From contig CAJOGN010000009.1 in NCBI GenBank assembly GCA_905234245.1, forward strand, positions 1 through 59,194: DNA of 59,194 nucleotides. The letters are read 5' to 3'. The DNA is from an uncultured Lachnospiraceae bacterium. GTDB lineage: Bacteria > Bacillota > Clostridia > Lachnospirales > Lachnospiraceae. The position numbers and the translations under genes were made by a program. The notes beneath the pieces are model-generated. The model had not been told where the DNA came from, ran no database searches, and saw only the letters and a list, made by a program, of their open reading frames with translations. Below, one piece after another: positions 32,645-41,061 of the stretch. Within the stretch, counting starts at the first letter, position 1. Each line of letters starts with the position of its first letter.

Positions 32645-34202
32645 TAGATTAAAAAAAGGGATTGCTGTATTGGCAGTTGGAACTATGCTGACATTTTCCA
32701 TAGCAGGATGCTCCCTAACAAATAACAATAGTTCAAGCACAACTAACACAACTTCAACTACAGTTGAAGCATCTGACTTAAACAACCTGTTCTCTAACAG
32801 GGACTTAGATGCAAGCTATGACGCTTCTTCACCGAAGATTACACTATCCGATTCTTCCATAACCTCGGATTCGAGCAGCGCAACAGTAAATGGTAACACA
32901 GTTACAATCACTGCTGCTGGAACATATATATTAACTGGTTCTAGCAAGGACGTGCAGATCGTAGTCGAAGTAGGTGACACTGACAAGGTACAGCTTGTAT
33001 TCGACAATGTATCACTTACAAGCTCACAGGCAACTGCCCTGTTCGTAAAGCAGGCTGACAAGGTGTTCATTACATTAGCAGATGGCACAACTAACTCAAT
33101 TTCAGTTAGTGCTGATGCTCAGACAATCGACGATGACGAGGTCAACGGCGCTATCTATTCTAAGGATGACATTACAATCAACGGCAATGGTACACTTAAT
33201 GTTACAAGTGACAAGACAAGCGCAATCGTCGGAAACGATGATGTCAAGCTAGTGAGCGGAACAATCAATGCAACAGGTGCCAAGCATGCTATCAAGGGCA
33301 ATGATACCATAAGCGTTAAGGATGCAGTTGTTACTGCTAACGCTGGCAAGGATGGCTTACATTCTGATGGCAATATCAATATTGTTGGTGGAAATGTTAA
33401 TATAGCTAACTCCAATGAAGGTATGGAAGCCACAATTATTAATATCGCAGGTGGAGAGACAACTGTAAATGCTAAGGATGATGGACTTAATGCAACATCT
33501 CCTGATTCTAATACAGGTAACGACCCAATGGCAACTGACTCTAATGCAGCCCTTAACATCTCAGGTGGTAAGCTTACAGTAATTGCTGATGGCGATGGAC
33601 TTGATTCTAACGGCGGATTATACATTTCAGGTGGAGAGACATACGTATCTGGACCAACTAATGATGGCAATACTGCAATGGATTTCAACTCAGAATGTGT
33701 AATAACAGGAGGAACTCTTATAGCTGCCGGCTCAAGCGGAATGGTTGAAGCGATATCAGACAAGTCAACACAAGCAGTTATGACAGTTAACGCAAGCTCT
33801 AACAGCGGAACAATCAAGGTTACCGATTCAAGCGGTGCAGTAGTTGCAGAATATACACCTACAAAATCATATGGATGCATAACAATCAGCGCTCCTAACA
33901 TGAAGGTAGGCGAGACATACAAAGTATATTGTGGCGACACTTCAGAAGACATTACACTTAGCAGCACAGTTACAAGTAATGTAACAGCTACCATGGGTGG
34001 TGGCATGAAGGGCGGCGGACGCGGCCAGATGCAGCAAAATCAAAAGCAGTCTGCCCCTACTGGACAGACACAGACGGGAGAGGGCATGCAAGCCCCTCCT
34101 GATGGTCAAATGCAGGCTCCTCCTGACGGACAGATGCCACAAGGTCAGATGAAGCAGGACAAAGCAAATCGCGGCAACAAGCAGCAAAAGACTACTAATT
34201 AA
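32634..34202 (+). CDS. Carbohydrate-binding domain lipoprotein (Cthe_2159-like)
   Basis: A 522-aa exported lipoprotein: signal with lipobox SIAGC, Ser/Thr-rich linker, then a long repetitive beta-helix-type region (GAIYSKDDITINGNGTLNVT, IKGNDTISVKDA, GKDGLHSDGNINIVGG, DGLDSNGGLYISGG) characteristic of DUF4353/Cthe_2159 proteins, which bind cell-wall polysaccharides such as pectate. The C-terminal ~70 residues are Gly, then Met/Gln/Pro-rich with a repeated MQAPPDGQ unit and a basic end. It is the last gene of the VTC operon; GGAGG lies in the upstream gene's end. Confidence 0.85.
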   Translation: MNYNRLKKGIAVLAVGTMLTFSIAGCSLTNNNSSSTTNTTSTTVEASDLNNLFSNRDLDASYDASSPKITLSDSSITSDSSSATVNGNTVTITAAGTYILTGSSKDVQIVVEVGDTDKVQLVFDNVSLTSSQATALFVKQADKVFITLADGTTNSISVSADAQTIDDDEVNGAIYSKDDITINGNGTLNVTSDKTSAIVGNDDVKLVSGTINATGAKHAIKGNDTISVKDAVVTANAGKDGLHSDGNINIVGGNVNIANSNEGMEATIINIAGGETTVNAKDDGLNATSPDSNTGNDPMATDSNAALNISGGKLTVIADGDGLDSNGGLYISGGETYVSGPTNDGNTAMDFNSECVITGGTLIAAGSSGMVEAISDKSTQAVMTVNASSNSGTIKVTDSSGAVVAEYTPTKSYGCITISAPNMKVGETYKVYCGDTSEDITLSSTVTSNVTATMGGGMKGGGRGQMQQNQKQSAPTGQTQTGEGMQAPPDGQMQAPPDGQMPQGQMKQDKANRGNKQQKTTN

Positions 34203-34227
34203 CCGCAACAAAAATACTAACATTTGC

Positions 34228-34326
34228 TAAACCCCACCGGTACAATAGAAGAGATTCCTTCCCTCGCATTCGTGCACATTAACAAATACCCTGAAAAAAA
34301 TCTCTTCTATGTACCATTGGTGGTTT
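34228..34326. terminator. Long hairpin between convergent genes
   Basis: Arms of 29 bp (34228-34256 and 34298-34326, sharing GGTACA.TAGAAGAGATT in complement) enclose ~40 nt. It lies between the lipoprotein operon and the HD hydrolase that reads toward it, so it may terminate both. Similar in style to the hairpins at 402-470 and 28861-28928 but with a different tip. Confidence 0.6.
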
Positions 34327-34327
34327 A

Positions 34328-35101
34328 TTATAGGAGGTTATTCTTAACCTCTTTTTTCATTTCCTCAAGTTGATGAACTGTTGTCTTATCTCTGTAATTC
34401 TCATAAATAATTCTTAGAAGATAACCCTGCTCTAATGCTATCTGTCTCGACTTCTCATATACAAGCTCGAAGGAGAGCGCCAAGAAACCCACCTTGAAAT
34501 CTAAAGGTGTATGTCTCAAATCCCTTCTTATGGCATGATGCTCATAGAAGGCCTTCGTAACCTCAGGTGAAATTGTGGAATTAAGAAGCTCATCTTCTGT
34601 ATAGCAATATACGCTTTCAACAGGCTCCTCACATGCCACTCTGAATATATCAATCTTGTCGGCATCGCGAATAATATTACAATACATGCGCTGGGTCTCG
34701 TCTAAGCCTTCAGGCAATTTATATAAGCTATGGTACCTAATAGCATTTTCAATAAAATCAAGAATAATCTTATCTTCTTCATTATAATCAATAAATGTAT
34801 CAAGAAGCTTCTCTTCGAATAACAGCTGGCATCCAAGCTCTGCATGGTCAACTGACTTGGCATCTACAAATGTTCCAAAAGCCGAATACTGTATGAACCT
34901 GGCCATATCATGCATCATCCCAATAAACCAGCACAAGTCAACCTCGAAATCATCAAGCCCTAAGGACTTACCTATCTCTTCGCAAATACTTGCAACATTA
35001 ACAGTGTGTAATTTCTTAAGACGAATCATCTCATCTGTCTCATCAAATTCAGCCACATAATCATTAAACGCCCCTATAACTCTCTTCCTATCAATCTTCA
35101 T
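34328..35101 (-). CDS. HD-domain metal-dependent hydrolase
   Basis: A 257-aa cytoplasmic protein with HD signature residues: H in LKKLHTVNVASIC, HD in FIGMMHDMARF, HAELG, RYHSLYKLP and a later DADKID. This is the pattern of small HD phosphohydrolases acting on nucleotides or related phosphate esters; substrate unknown. It begins 4 bp after the PIN-like gene ends and has a weak ribosome binding site, so translation is likely coupled. Confidence 0.8.
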   Translation of the reverse strand: MKIDRKRVIGAFNDYVAEFDETDEMIRLKKLHTVNVASICEEIGKSLGLDDFEVDLCWFIGMMHDMARFIQYSAFGTFVDAKSVDHAELGCQLLFEEKLLDTFIDYNEEDKIILDFIENAIRYHSLYKLPEGLDETQRMYCNIIRDADKIDIFRVACEEPVESVYCYTEDELLNSTISPEVTKAFYEHHAIRRDLRHTPLDFKVGFLALSFELVYEKSRQIALEQGYLLRIIYENYRDKTTVHQLEEMKKEVKNNLL

Positions 35102-35105
35102 CCTA

Positions 35106-36164
35106 TTATATGCTCTTTAGAACACTATATATTCCCTTGAAAATATTATAGTAGGTTCTACCTTTCTCTTCTCTAAAATTCTCCGTTAACAACTTGTAGA
35201 AATTATTAAGTGAGTCACATTTTCTGTCCTTGACAATATTAAGTATCTTCTGTAGGTCTGTAAATCCCTTGTTGTTATATGATAAAAATATTCTAACCAG
35301 ATAATCTAGTCTTTGCTCATTGTTGGCAATGTATGTCTTGGCAATCTTATCCCTAAGAGCCTTATCATCCTTTATCTGATGATAATACTTGGTACCCGTC
35401 TCCTGACCTAGGAGATTAGTAAGCACCATGTGATAATTGCTAAGCTCCTTAACACTGACGCTTTTTCCTATTCCTTCCACATAGCCCATCTCAGTAGATG
35501 GCTTTCTCTTCCATAAGGATTTAGAAAGCTGATTGTTAGCATCCTTATTATCCTTCTTCTTAGCTGTTTCTTTTGTGGTCTTTGTTGCCGTCTTCGATGT
35601 TGTCTTTGTAGCAGCCTTGGTAGTTGTCTTAGCATCTTTTTGTGCCTTGGCTGCCTTATTAATATCTACCTTCTTAACAGCCTTAGCCTTAGCGCCAGCT
35701 GCTCTTGTACTACTTGTTCTTGTGACACTACTTGTTCTGCCACTTCTTAACCCTGTGGTCTTAGTAGTACGAGTGCGTCTGTTCTTCTTAGGAGGGTCCA
35801 TCTCAACCCCAAGTCTGCTTACCTTGATTCCCTTAACAACCCAGTAATTAACGATTGCATCATATCCCTTGTCATTACTTATTATGACAAATGTGTTACG
35901 CTCTCCCTTGGCGATTCGATAGCCAAGCTCTGTAGAAAGTTGAAAATCCAAGGCATTAGTTCCTGTAAAACATTTTACCCAGTTCAGATTAACATCACCG
36001 TCTGCAATCTTACTAATATTCTCGTAGGATGCATGTGTGCTTTTTTCTGTATAAAATACTATTATCTCATCTGATTTCTTAATATCTGTTAGTGCTTCAA
36101 TCCATTTCTCATTAACATTCTCACTATCGACAAAATAAATTGTCTTATTTCCAAATAATCCCAT
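35106..36164 (-). CDS. PIN-like domain protein with Lys/Thr-rich linker
   Basis: A 352-aa protein. Residues ~7-125 look like a PIN/NYN-type nuclease fold: IYFVDSENVNEKWI with an early Asp and Asn, IIVFYTEKS, ALDFQLSTELGYRIAKG with a mid Asp, and FVIISNDKGYDAIVNYW with a third acidic site. A linker of ~90 residues is dominated by Lys, Thr and Ala (TTKAATKTTSKTATKTTK), resembling histone H1 tails. The C-terminal ~125 residues (LLGQETGTKYYHQIKDDKAL onward) are unrecognised. It may be an RNA or DNA nuclease held on nucleic acid by the basic linker; inference only. Confidence 0.7.
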   Translation of the reverse strand: MGLFGNKTIYFVDSENVNEKWIEALTDIKKSDEIIVFYTEKSTHASYENISKIADGDVNLNWVKCFTGTNALDFQLSTELGYRIAKGERNTFVIISNDKGYDAIVNYWVVKGIKVSRLGVEMDPPKKNRRTRTTKTTGLRSGRTSSVTRTSSTRAAGAKAKAVKKVDINKAAKAQKDAKTTTKAATKTTSKTATKTTKETAKKKDNKDANNQLSKSLWKRKPSTEMGYVEGIGKSVSVKELSNYHMVLTNLLGQETGTKYYHQIKDDKALRDKIAKTYIANNEQRLDYLVRIFLSYNNKGFTDLQKILNIVKDRKCDSLNNFYKLLTENFREEKGRTYYNIFKGIYSVLKSI

Positions 36165-36188
36165 TTCTATCCTTCTTTTCTTAGATTT

Positions 36189-38228
36189 CTAGGACAGACG
36201 AACCAGTTCCCTGTATAGTTCTTTTGTGTCAACCGGCTTGGCAATATGGGCATCCATGCCCGCCTCAAAAGCCTTTGCCTTATCCTCTTCGAAGGCATTG
36301 GCCGTCATAGCAATAATAGGAACATGACCCTTTGTCCTTACTTCTGCATTTCTTATGATTCTAGTGGCCTTATAACCATCCATATATGGCATCTGAATGT
36401 CCATAAGCACTACATCATAATCGCTACTTTTCTTCTTGCCCAACATATCAACAGCAACTGTTCCATCTGTAGCCTCTTCCACTACCATTCCTACCTCTTC
36501 AAGAATTGTTCTTGCAATCTCTCTGTTAAGGTCATTATCCTCTACAAGAAGTACCTTCTTGCCCTCAAGAAGAGACAGGTCAATCTTCTCCTCTTCCTCT
36601 TCAACATAATCTGCGTCAACAACCTTAAGTCTTATTGTACATTTGAATTCTGTCCCCTTGCCAAGAGAAGAATTACATGTTATTTCGCCATTCATAAGCT
36701 CAACTAATCGCTTAGTGATTGCAAGACCAAGACCCGTTCCCTGTACTCCTGTAACAGCAGAACGATTCTCTCTTTCGAATAAATCAAACAGATGCTTCTG
36801 AAAGTCTTTGCTCATGCCAATACCAGTATCCTTTACAGATATCTGGTATATAGCGAAGCCATTCTTGTTAGATGTCTTTTGCTTAATCTTAAAGGTAACT
36901 GTTCCCCCTTCCTTTGTATACTTTAGGGCGTTACCAAGAAGGTTAAGCATAATCTGCTTAGTACGTAAGCTGTCTGCATCTACAATCTTATCTGTAATAT
37001 TAAGATTGCTTTTGAACTTCAGACCTTTCTTATCCATATCAATTCCGAACATGTCAACGGTCTCATTGAATTGCTCTTCTAAATCGAATGGCGCTTCATG
37101 AAGATCAATCCTGCCGCTTTCAATTCTTGCCATATCCAGGACATCATTAATAAGACCAAGAAGATGTTGACCTGACTTCTCGATTTTATCAAGATAATCT
37201 AATAATTTGTCCGGATTGTCTGTCTCATTTTGGGCAAGTGCTACAAAGCCAAGAATAGCATTCATTGGCGTCCTAATATCATGAGACATATTGAATAAGA
37301 AATTAGACTTAGAAGAACTAGCGTGCTTTGCCTCCTCTAAAGCAGCACGAAGAAGCTCCTGGGTTTCAATATCCTTCCTGTACTCCTCTTCCACATCACG
37401 AAATCCAAGTACGATTCCTTTGAATTCTCCCGCCTCTTCAATCTTAACTGCCTTCAGTCTGTATTGTCTTCGTTCACCCTTGAATAATCTTGTATAGTTA
37501 AATGTAATTATACCCTTATTCTTCACATCATCTATCAAGGTATTACATTCTACATATCTGTATGCTTCATCATCTTCCTTAATGACTGCATTATTAGTGA
37601 TATATATCTTAACCATATCACTATACTTTATGTTCTTCTTAAGAACATCTCCAAATCGCTGCAACACATCTTCATCAGCACGATACAAGCGCACCGTCTC
37701 TGTCTTGGCATCAATATAGAATACTGCGCTATAATCATCCGATAAAGCTTCAACTATTCTGCTGTTCTTTCTGTTCTCAACCTCGATTGACTTGCTTTCA
37801 GTAACATCAACTATACCTATTACAATCTGGTCATAAGGTGCAGCACCTATGCCAGCAACCTTCATGTCGAAGTACCTTTCTCCAGACATATCATACCATC
37901 TAAATGTCTGGATAAACTGTCCTCCATCCCACAACTCTAACCTAAGATTGTCAACTAACAATGCCTCCTCTAATTGCAGGCGTTCTTCAGGTCTCATACC
38001 GAAGCTTAGATATTCTTTTAAGCCATTTAGATTATCAACATATTCTGCGCCTATATTATCAGGCTCATTACCAAGAAAGTGATTATACCTCACAGGTGTA
38101 ACAGATTCACTTCCCAAATCCACACGAAATACGGCATAATATCTCTCGTTCAACAGATCCAGGAATTCCATTAATTCCTGATCACCTTCTATAATGTTGT
38201 GTCCCATTATTTTTAAGTCCTTCTCCAT
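36189..38228 (-). CDS. Hybrid sensor histidine kinase with receiver domain
   Basis: A 679-aa cytoplasmic protein without membrane spans. Two PAS-like regions (~15-150 and ~160-290) precede a coiled helix, the H-box FNMSHDIRTPMNAILG, ATPase boxes (LLGNALKYTKEGG, DTGIGM, GTGLGLAI) and a C-terminal receiver with VLLVEDNDLN, DVVLMDIQMP and the Lys in AHIAKPV. Such hybrids, common in Lachnospiraceae, usually pass phosphate internally or to an unlinked HPt/regulator. GGGGGA lies before ATG 38228. Its signal is unknown; the lack of membrane spans suggests an internal cue. Confidence 0.9.
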   Translation of the reverse strand: MEKDLKIMGHNIIEGDQELMEFLDLLNERYYAVFRVDLGSESVTPVRYNHFLGNEPDNIGAEYVDNLNGLKEYLSFGMRPEERLQLEEALLVDNLRLELWDGGQFIQTFRWYDMSGERYFDMKVAGIGAAPYDQIVIGIVDVTESKSIEVENRKNSRIVEALSDDYSAVFYIDAKTETVRLYRADEDVLQRFGDVLKKNIKYSDMVKIYITNNAVIKEDDEAYRYVECNTLIDDVKNKGIITFNYTRLFKGERRQYRLKAVKIEEAGEFKGIVLGFRDVEEEYRKDIETQELLRAALEEAKHASSSKSNFLFNMSHDIRTPMNAILGFVALAQNETDNPDKLLDYLDKIEKSGQHLLGLINDVLDMARIESGRIDLHEAPFDLEEQFNETVDMFGIDMDKKGLKFKSNLNITDKIVDADSLRTKQIMLNLLGNALKYTKEGGTVTFKIKQKTSNKNGFAIYQISVKDTGIGMSKDFQKHLFDLFERENRSAVTGVQGTGLGLAITKRLVELMNGEITCNSSLGKGTEFKCTIRLKVVDADYVEEEEEKIDLSLLEGKKVLLVEDNDLNREIARTILEEVGMVVEEATDGTVAVDMLGKKKSSDYDVVLMDIQMPYMDGYKATRIIRNAEVRTKGHVPIIAMTANAFEEDKAKAFEAGMDAHIAKPVDTKELYRELVRLS

Positions 38229-38252
38229 CTTAATCCCCCAAGATGTTCCTAC

Positions 38253-39791
38253 CTATTGCGCAACGGCTTCATTACCCTCAGGATTAGCCTCGGCATTAGC
38301 ACCTGCATTATTCTCATTGTTAGCATTAGCGTTATTAGTATTAGTATTTGAATTAGTATAAGTGTTGCTACTATAATTGTTAGTTGTCGTCGCATTAGGT
38401 AGCGGATCAGGTATTGAAGCATTAACAGATGTAAGGTAATCCTTCGATTGCTTAACCCACCTACTGTTAGGAACCATTGATACAAGCATCTGATGGTACT
38501 TAGTAGCGTTGGCTATATCATTAAGGTTAGCATAGCTGTCCGCTAAATAGTACAGGGCATTACCATACTGATATGCCGGGTCTATATTAACAACAGTTGT
38601 AAATTCTGTGATAGCCTCTTCATACTTCTTATTTCTGTATGCATTATTACCCTTGTTATAGCTATCTCGCATAATCTTGTCATTTACAACCTTAATTACT
38701 TCATCATAGATTGCTTTACCATTAGGCATTAAGACATCAGGATTAACAACTGACATAAGCTGTGTTGCCTTGTCAATATTAGACCTGTATATATTATTTG
38801 CTTCAATCAGATTATCATAGCTTGTTGCCACGTCACCCTTGCCATTATATTTTGCCAATTCCTCCTGCAAGGTCTTAACCTGATTCTTCAGAGAAGAAAT
38901 GCTTGAAGATGTTCCAGCAACCTCTTCATTAGCATCAACTAATGCATTAGCTGCATCAGTCTGGGCATTCTGCCTTACAGTTGGTACTACAAGCACGAAG
39001 CAGATAAGAAGTCCAATTACAAGTCCAATTGCAATGTTGATAATGCTGTTTCTGGAATTATCAAACCAGTCAGTGAATTTGTTGCCATTATTAGGCATCA
39101 TTATTGTGTCATTACCATCAGTAAATGAGATAATGTCATCTCTTTTCTTTTTCTTCTTACGCTCACTTTCTCTGCTCTTGAGGCCTTCCTTAACCTCCAT
39201 CATATATCGAAGGGTTGTAGTATTTCTTGCATCAACCTTGTTTGCTGCGCTAAGCGCCTTACGAGCCTCTGCATATTCACCATCCTGTATACAAAGAAGG
39301 GCAAGAAGCTGATGTGCCGCAACCATCTTAGGATTCTGTCCTAGAACACGACGAAGCTGAATTCTGGCAAGGTCTCTGTTACCCTGACGACAATAATCAA
39401 GGGCCTGATTATACTTCTTGATATTAGTGCTTACACCATCAAGTAGTCCTGGTGTATTCTGCAGCTCATCAAGATATATATCAACCCTGTTGTCCTCAGG
39501 CTTAAGGTTCTTACTTATAACCCACTCAGCTAAAGCTTTAACTGCTTCACCTACTTCATAATATATAAGTCCAAGGAGATTCCTTGCATCAATATGATAT
39601 TTATTACACTTAAGACTCATCTTAAGGTCTCGTATGGCTCCTGAAAGGTCACGAACCTGAGCCTTCATCAAACCTGCATTATAATATGAATCTGACAGGG
39701 CAAGAATCCTTCTATAGACATGCATGTCAGCTCCACATACAGGACATTTATCAATTCCGTCTACTAGCGTTCCGCATTTATAACAATTCAT
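38253..39791 (-). CDS. Zinc-ribbon, TPR and coiled-coil membrane protein
   Basis: A 512-aa protein: N-terminal zinc ribbon (CYKCGTLVDG, CPVCGAD), cytoplasmic TPR repeats (~30-215), a membrane span at ~251-272 (IINIAIGLVIGLLICFVLVV), then outside a coiled coil (~280-315), two more TPR units (NKKYEEAITEFTTVVNIDPAY) and an Asn/Thr-rich disordered C-terminus (~455-512). TPRs on both sides of the membrane suggest a scaffold; no enzyme motif is visible. It follows a 46-aa ORF 5 bp upstream. Confidence 0.75.
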   Translation of the reverse strand: MNCYKCGTLVDGIDKCPVCGADMHVYRRILALSDSYYNAGLMKAQVRDLSGAIRDLKMSLKCNKYHIDARNLLGLIYYEVGEAVKALAEWVISKNLKPEDNRVDIYLDELQNTPGLLDGVSTNIKKYNQALDYCRQGNRDLARIQLRRVLGQNPKMVAAHQLLALLCIQDGEYAEARKALSAANKVDARNTTTLRYMMEVKEGLKSRESERKKKKKRDDIISFTDGNDTIMMPNNGNKFTDWFDNSRNSIINIAIGLVIGLLICFVLVVPTVRQNAQTDAANALVDANEEVAGTSSSISSLKNQVKTLQEELAKYNGKGDVATSYDNLIEANNIYRSNIDKATQLMSVVNPDVLMPNGKAIYDEVIKVVNDKIMRDSYNKGNNAYRNKKYEEAITEFTTVVNIDPAYQYGNALYYLADSYANLNDIANATKYHQMLVSMVPNSRWVKQSKDYLTSVNASIPDPLPNATTTNNYSSNTYTNSNTNTNNANANNENNAGANAEANPEGNEAVAQ

Positions 39792-39796
39792 ATTCT

Positions 39797-39937
39797 TTAC
39801 TTTCTCTCACTCTTCTCTACCATTTCTCTTAAGATATCAGTAAGGTCTGTAATATCTGTATTATGAATGGCATCCTCTGCTTCTTCAACTTCCTTAATTG
39901 GTTCAAATTGCTTTAATTCTTCTTCAAAGTCAATCAT
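39797..39937 (-). CDS. Small acidic protein, 46 aa
   Basis: ATG 39937 follows AAGGAGG at good spacing. The product, starting MIDFEEELKQFEPIKEVEEA, is acidic and helical with no cysteine or hydrophobic span. It fills the gap between cdd and the zinc-ribbon/TPR gene on the same strand with tight spacing on both sides, which argues for a real gene. Function unknown; it may assist the TPR protein. Confidence 0.65.
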   Translation of the reverse strand: MIDFEEELKQFEPIKEVEEAEDAIHNTDITDLTDILREMVEKSERK

Positions 39938-39952
39938 GGTATTCCTCCTTAA

Positions 39953-40375
39953 TTACAAGCTAAATCCCTTAGGCAACAAATCCTTCAATGTATAAGTTAC
40001 ATTATTCATACCTTCTTCAACAATAATCTTAAAGTCATCACCACAGAATTCCTTCATTACCTGAAGACACATTCCACATGGATAGAAAGGCTCACCAAGG
40101 TCACCGTTCTTAATTCCTGTTATTGCAATTGCTTCAAATTCTCTGTCTCCCTGCGCAATGGCTGTATATATGGCAGCTCTTTCTGCGCACATGGTGGCAC
40201 CGTAAGATGCGTTCTCAACGTTGCAGCCAAAGTACACCTTTTTTCCTTTTGTGAGGAGTGCTGCTCCAACATTAACATGAGAATATGGTGCGTAAGACCT
40301 AGGCAGTAGTTCCTTGGCTAGCTCCATTAATATATCATCTGTAATCTCTACCCCATCAAATAACATATTATCCAT
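39953..40375 (-). CDS. cdd: Cytidine deaminase
   Basis: A 140-aa protein with the zinc-dependent deaminase motifs CAERAAIYTAI (C-A-E) and PCGMCLQVM (P-C-x-x-C), plus SYAPYSHVNVGAALL at the substrate site. It turns (deoxy)cytidine into (deoxy)uridine for salvage. GGAGG precedes ATG 40375. It lies 14 bp after deoC, a common nucleoside-salvage pairing, in an apparent valS-deoC-cdd run. Confidence 0.95.
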   Translation of the reverse strand: MDNMLFDGVEITDDILMELAKELLPRSYAPYSHVNVGAALLTKGKKVYFGCNVENASYGATMCAERAAIYTAIAQGDREFEAIAITGIKNGDLGEPFYPCGMCLQVMKEFCGDDFKIIVEEGMNNVTYTLKDLLPKGFSL

Positions 40376-40389
40376 AATCTTCCTCCATC

Positions 40390-41040
40390 CTAATCCTTAA
40401 TCAACCTAACTATTCTAGATGTTCCCAGTCTGTCAGCACCAATATCAAGATACCTGTTGGCGTCTTCAAGACTGGATATTCCCCCTGCTGCCTTAATACA
40501 TTTCGTAGGACTAATATTCTCCTTCATTAGTTCTACCACTTCAAATGTGGCTCCCTCCTTGGAAAATCCTGTAGAAGTCTTAATATAATCAGCATCAGAT
40601 TCATTAATAACCTGACACATTCTTATTATCTCTTCATCTGTAAGAAGACATGTCTCAACAATTACCTTAAGAAGCTTTCCCTGGCAGGCTTTCTTAACCT
40701 CGTTAATCTCAGCTAAGATATCATCGAATCGCCCTTCCTTGGCCCAGCCTACGTTAATTACCATGTCAATCTCATCGGCGCCATTTTCTACAGCGTCACC
40801 TGCCTCAAAGCATTTTACCTTCGTAGTAGAATAGCCGTTAGGAAAGCCAATTACAGTGCATATCTTAACCTCACCCTTGGCATAATCAGATGCCTTCTTA
40901 ACAAAAGAAGCTGGTATGCACACAGATGCGGTCTTATATCTGATGCCATCATCGATGATTACCTTAATATCATCCCAGGTAGCATCCACGCCAAGAAGGG
41001 TGTGGTCTACTTTACTTAATATCTCTTCGTTACTTCTCAT
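40390..41040 (-). CDS. deoC: Deoxyribose-phosphate aldolase
   Basis: A 216-aa class I aldolase. Marks: VDHTLLGVDAT at the start, VCIPASFV, TVIGFPNGYSTTKVK, GADEIDMVINVG, LKVIVETCLLTDEEI, DYIKTSTGFSKEGAT with the Schiff-base Lys, and IKAAGGISS. It splits deoxyribose-5-phosphate to glyceraldehyde-3-phosphate and acetaldehyde in nucleoside breakdown. AAGGGA precedes ATG 41040; it sits 21 bp after valS and 14 bp before cdd. Confidence 0.96.
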   Translation of the reverse strand: MRSNEEILSKVDHTLLGVDATWDDIKVIIDDGIRYKTASVCIPASFVKKASDYAKGEVKICTVIGFPNGYSTTKVKCFEAGDAVENGADEIDMVINVGWAKEGRFDDILAEINEVKKACQGKLLKVIVETCLLTDEEIIRMCQVINESDADYIKTSTGFSKEGATFEVVELMKENISPTKCIKAAGGISSLEDANRYLDIGADRLGTSRIVRLIKD

Positions 41041-41061
41041 AGATAATCCCTTACTAAAATG

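Noticed and set aside
33155-34006. 283-codon open frame opposite the carbohydrate-binding lipoprotein gene
   Set aside because: It mirrors the repetitive Ser/Thr/Asn-rich coding strand, has no ribosome binding site and gives a low-complexity product; a shadow of the real gene.
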